Below, one piece after another: positions 4,825 through 6,634 of a stretch of DNA of 6,634 nucleotides. Within the stretch, counting starts at the first letter, position 1. Every line of letters starts with the position of its first letter. The position numbers were made by a program, and so were the translations under genes. This DNA comes from Spirochaetota bacterium (GTDB lineage: Bacteria; Spirochaetota; Brevinematia; DTOW01), in assembly GCA_028276145.1 (NCBI GenBank), contig JAPYWX010000088.1:1-6634 (forward strand), in the 5' to 3' direction. Under the pieces are notes generated by a model. It worked only from the letters and a program-made list of their open reading frames with translations, ran no database searches and was not told the origin of the DNA.

Positions 4825-6018
4825 ATGAAGGTACTAGTTTTGAATTCAGGTAGTTCAACTGTTAAGTATCAGCTTATAGATACAGCGAATGGTGAGCCAG
4901 TAATTAAGGGTTTGGTTGATAAGGTTGGTAGTATTGGAGCGACTCATACTTACTCTTACAATGGTGAGAAAAAAACTGAAGATGTTTTAGCTAGAGACCA
5001 TAGGGAAGCTATAGGTTTGGTAATAAAGCTAATTAAGGATTTGGGATTTGAGATAGATGCTGTAGGCCACAGGGTAGTTCACGGCGGTTATAAGTTTTTT
5101 GAGAGTGTGCTTATTAATAATGAGGTGATAGAGTACATAAGAGAATTTGGAAAGTTAGCACCTTTACACAATCCACCTAACTTAACAGGTATACTAGCTT
5201 GTAGGGAAGTTTTAGGTGATATACCTCAGGTAGCAGTTTTTGATACAGCATTTCACCAGACCATACCTATGGAAAATTATCTTTATGCTATACCAATGAA
5301 GTTTTATGAAACATATAGAGTAAGAAGATACGGATTTCATGGAACATCACATAAATATGTGATGGAAAAAACAGCAAAGGAATTAGGTTTGGATTTATCT
5401 AAGACGAACATGATAACGTGTCATTTGGGGAATGGTGCTAGTATTGCGGCAATAAAAGAAGGTAAATCTTTTGATACATCTATGGGTTTCACTCCGTTAG
5501 AAGGCCTAATAATGGGTACTAGAAGTGGTGATATAGATGTAGGGGCAGTTTTGTACATAATGGACAAGGAAGGAATGACAACTTCGGATATGGATAGGCT
5601 TCTTAATAAAGAAAGTGGTATCCTTGGTATTACCGGTATATCTAACGATATGAGAATAGTAGAAGAAGGGTACTTCAAAGGTGATGAGAGAATGATTTTA
5701 GCTCTAAAAATGTACTGTAATAGGATAAGAAAATACATAGGCGCGTATTTCTTTGAACTTAGGAAAGTTGATGCGATAGTGTTCACTGGTGGTGTTGGCG
5801 AAAACTCACCGATAGTTAGGAAATTAGTACTTGATGGACTTGAAGAGAGTGTAGGGATAATAATTGATGATAAGAAAAATGAAGAAACGATAAGAGGTAA
5901 ATTTGGTGTTGTGTCTACTCCAGAATCTAAGGTTAAAGTTGTAGTTACTCCGACTAATGAAGAGCTAGCAATAGCAATTGAAACGGAAAGGGTTGTGAAA
6001 GATTATTTGAAGAGTTAG
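4825..6018 (+). CDS. ackA: Acetate kinase AckA
   Basis: A 397-residue cytosolic enzyme of the ASKHA fold that interconverts acetyl phosphate plus ADP with acetate plus ATP, usually the ATP-yielding last step of acetate fermentation. It is full length for the family. The start MKVLVLNSGSSTVKY is the family N-terminus (Asn7, Ser10, Thr12, Lys14). Other signatures are GHRVVHGG (81-88, Arg83), VFDTAFH (138-144, Asp140), RRYGFHGTSH (167-176, His172), HLGNGAS (200-206), GTRSGDID (231-238, Arg233), TGGVGENS (321-328) and PTNEE (376-380). Arg83, Asp140, His172 and Arg233 each lie eight residues before the catalytic Arg91, Asp148, His180 and Arg241 of the Methanosarcina thermophila enzyme. Phosphotransacetylase (pta), its common partner, is not adjacent: the next gene is a DNA glycosylase after a 90-nt gap. 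Translation initiation looks unusual, with a distant Shine-Dalgarno and intervening hairpin. Butyrate or propionate kinase is unlikely given the exact motifs. Confidence 0.97.
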   Translation: MKVLVLNSGSSTVKYQLIDTANGEPVIKGLVDKVGSIGATHTYSYNGEKKTEDVLARDHREAIGLVIKLIKDLGFEIDAVGHRVVHGGYKFFESVLINNEVIEYIREFGKLAPLHNPPNLTGILACREVLGDIPQVAVFDTAFHQTIPMENYLYAIPMKFYETYRVRRYGFHGTSHKYVMEKTAKELGLDLSKTNMITCHLGNGASIAAIKEGKSFDTSMGFTPLEGLIMGTRSGDIDVGAVLYIMDKEGMTTSDMDRLLNKESGILGITGISNDMRIVEEGYFKGDERMILALKMYCNRIRKYIGAYFFELRKVDAIVFTGGVGENSPIVRKLVLDGLEESVGIIIDDKKNEETIRGKFGVVSTPESKVKVVVTPTNEELAIAIETERVVKDYLKS

Positions 6019-6023
6019 GTTTT

Positions 6024-6099
6024 GGGAAATTCCCCGGAACTAGGAATTCTTAGAATTGTGAATTTTTGGAATTGTAAATTCTTAGAGTTGTAAACTCTT
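6024..6099. repeat. Array of 16-nt-period hairpins (array 2)
   Basis: Degenerate tandem units of 16 nt start at 6044, 6060, 6076 and 6092 (GAATTCTTAGAATTGT, GAATTTTTGGAATTGT, AAATTCTTAGAGTTGT, then a partial), with a more diverged 17-nt copy at 6027-6043. In hairpin register there are four 6-3-6 stem-loops each followed by one T: 6036-6050 GGAACT-AGG-AATTCT (one mismatch), 6052-6066 AGAATT-GTG-AATTTT, 6068-6082 GGAATT-GTA-AATTCT and 6084-6098 AGAGTT-GTA-AACTCT. Spacers are T6051, T6067, T6083 and T6099. A further dyad, GGGAA-A-TTCCC at 6024-6034, precedes them. An A-T pair in units 2 and 3 becomes G-C in unit 4, a compensatory change. No T tract makes it a standard terminator. Confidence 0.75.
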
Positions 6100-6105
6100 A
6101 AAGGA
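6100..6105 (+). promoter_or_regulatory. Ribosome binding site of the glycosylase gene, abutting the hairpin array
   Basis: AAAGGA lies three bases before the ATG at 6109, a short but usable spacing. It begins directly after the last T spacer of the hairpin array, and the fourth repeat unit runs into it. An in-frame TAA at 6091 excludes starts further upstream. Confidence 0.6.
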
Positions 6106-6108
6106 TTT

Positions 6109-6634
6109 ATGTACGATAAGATAGATAGAATAATCAATGAGATATTATTAATACAAAAAGGTGAACCTTTTTTTTCTGCTCTTGAGAAGAGGATTAGCAA
6201 ACTCGCAGGTGTTGAAGGTGAGAGGAAGGAAAAAGGACCTAAAGTTGAGAAGTTAGAAATTTCTTCGAAAGAGAGCTTGATGAGAATGTTAGAAAGTGAG
6301 ATATTGGAATGTAAAAAGTGTCCTCTTCACCTCAAAAGAACTAATGCTGTACCAGGTACAGGAAACTATAATGCTAAACTAATGATAATAGGTGAGGGAC
6401 CTGGTAGGGATGAAGACATTCAAGGTAAGCCGTTTGTTGGTAAAGCTGGGAAGTTGCTGACTCAATTATTGTCGGAGGTAGGTATATCGAGGGAGGAAGT
6501 TTATATAACGAACGTTGTGAAGTGTAGACCCCCAGATAACAGAGTGCCAGAGGAGAGTGAAATAGAGGCTTGTAGAGATTATTTGAGAAGACAGATAGAG
6601 ATAATAAATCCTAAAATAATACTTCTTCTAGGTT
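6109..6634 (+). CDS. udg: Family 4 [4Fe-4S] uracil-DNA glycosylase, N-terminal part (runs off window)
   Basis: An open frame of 175 codons with no stop before the right edge. Family 4 uracil-DNA glycosylases remove uracil arising from cytosine deamination and start base excision repair; they are typical of thermophiles but also widespread in bacteria. Visible signatures are the first iron-sulfur pair Cys68-x2-Cys71, the active-site motif GEGPGRDED (95-103) with QGKPFVGKAGKLL (105-117), and YITNVVKCRPP (132-142). Cys139 and Cys155, 16 residues apart, are the expected second pair of [4Fe-4S] ligands. The C-terminal half, with the His-containing second motif, lies outside the window, so completeness cannot be judged. 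About 60 charged residues precede the first Cys, an extension absent from the shortest family members; Met58 or Met60 could be alternative starts but lack a clear ribosome binding site. It probably shares a transcript with ackA. Confidence 0.9.
   Translation, partial: MYDKIDRIINEILLIQKGEPFFSALEKRISKLAGVEGERKEKGPKVEKLEISSKESLMRMLESEILECKKCPLHLKRTNAVPGTGNYNAKLMIIGEGPGRDEDIQGKPFVGKAGKLLTQLLSEVGISREEVYITNVVKCRPPDNRVPEESEIEACRDYLRRQIEIINPKIILLLG

Noticed and set aside
5421..5786. 121-codon open frame on the minus strand.
   Set aside because: Fully antisense to the conserved centre of acetate kinase; no recognisable domain. It is a by-product of the coding frame.
6027..6099. Array 2 as an ordinary rho-independent terminator for ackA.
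   Set aside because: The stems are short and AT-rich, repeated in series, and not followed by a T run; the downstream gene on the same strand begins immediately after.
6027..6105. CRISPR array reading of the 16-nt repeats.
   Set aside because: The units are directly adjacent with no unique spacers and are far shorter than CRISPR repeats; no cas genes are nearby.
6015..6200. 61-codon minus-strand open frame covering the hairpin array.
   Set aside because: It is antisense to the start of the glycosylase gene and passes through the repeats; no ribosome binding site or domain was seen.

Overview
The window is AT-rich bacterial chromosome, gene-dense, from a diderm (Gram-negative-type) organism. 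The diderm call rests on two proteins that have a signal peptide and a C-terminal beta-barrel ending in Phe, plus a periplasmic phosphate-binding protein with a cleavable (non-lipoprotein) signal peptide. Arginine is coded mostly by AGA/AGG and isoleucine very often by ATA. The soluble proteins are rich in Lys, Glu, Arg, Ile and Val, which fits a thermophilic or spirochaete-like lineage, but the sequence alone does not fix the taxon.

Layout. 1-66 is a nearly pure C tract, most likely a contig-end artefact. 67-238 is a non-coding AT-rich leader with a small array of 16-nt-period hairpins. 239-1276 (+) is a BASS/ACR3-like membrane transporter. 1406-2293 (+) is a PstS-type phosphate-binding protein. 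A GC-rich hairpin at 2302-2321 separates it from a convergent two-gene operon on the minus strand (4722 down to 2326) encoding two outer-membrane proteins of matching architecture. 4723-4824 is a divergent intergenic region. 4825-6018 (+) is acetate kinase, ackA. 6019-6108 is an intergenic gap filled by a second 16-nt-period hairpin array. 6109 to the right edge (+) is the N-terminal part of a family 4 [4Fe-4S] uracil-DNA glycosylase.

Functionally this is a mix of envelope and transport genes (transporter, PstS, two outer-membrane proteins) next to a central-metabolism gene (acetate and ATP from acetyl phosphate) and a DNA-repair gene. No single pathway unites them. pstS has no pstCAB beside it and ackA has no pta beside it here.

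The most noteworthy signals are non-coding. Two intergenic arrays (110-157 and 6024-6099) share one plan, a 6-bp stem, 3-nt loop, 6-bp stem and single T spacer repeated every 16 nt, yet differ in sequence, and the second shows a compensatory base-pair change. ackA has its only Shine-Dalgarno-like sequence about 21-25 nt upstream of the ATG, with a 10-position hairpin filling exactly the gap.
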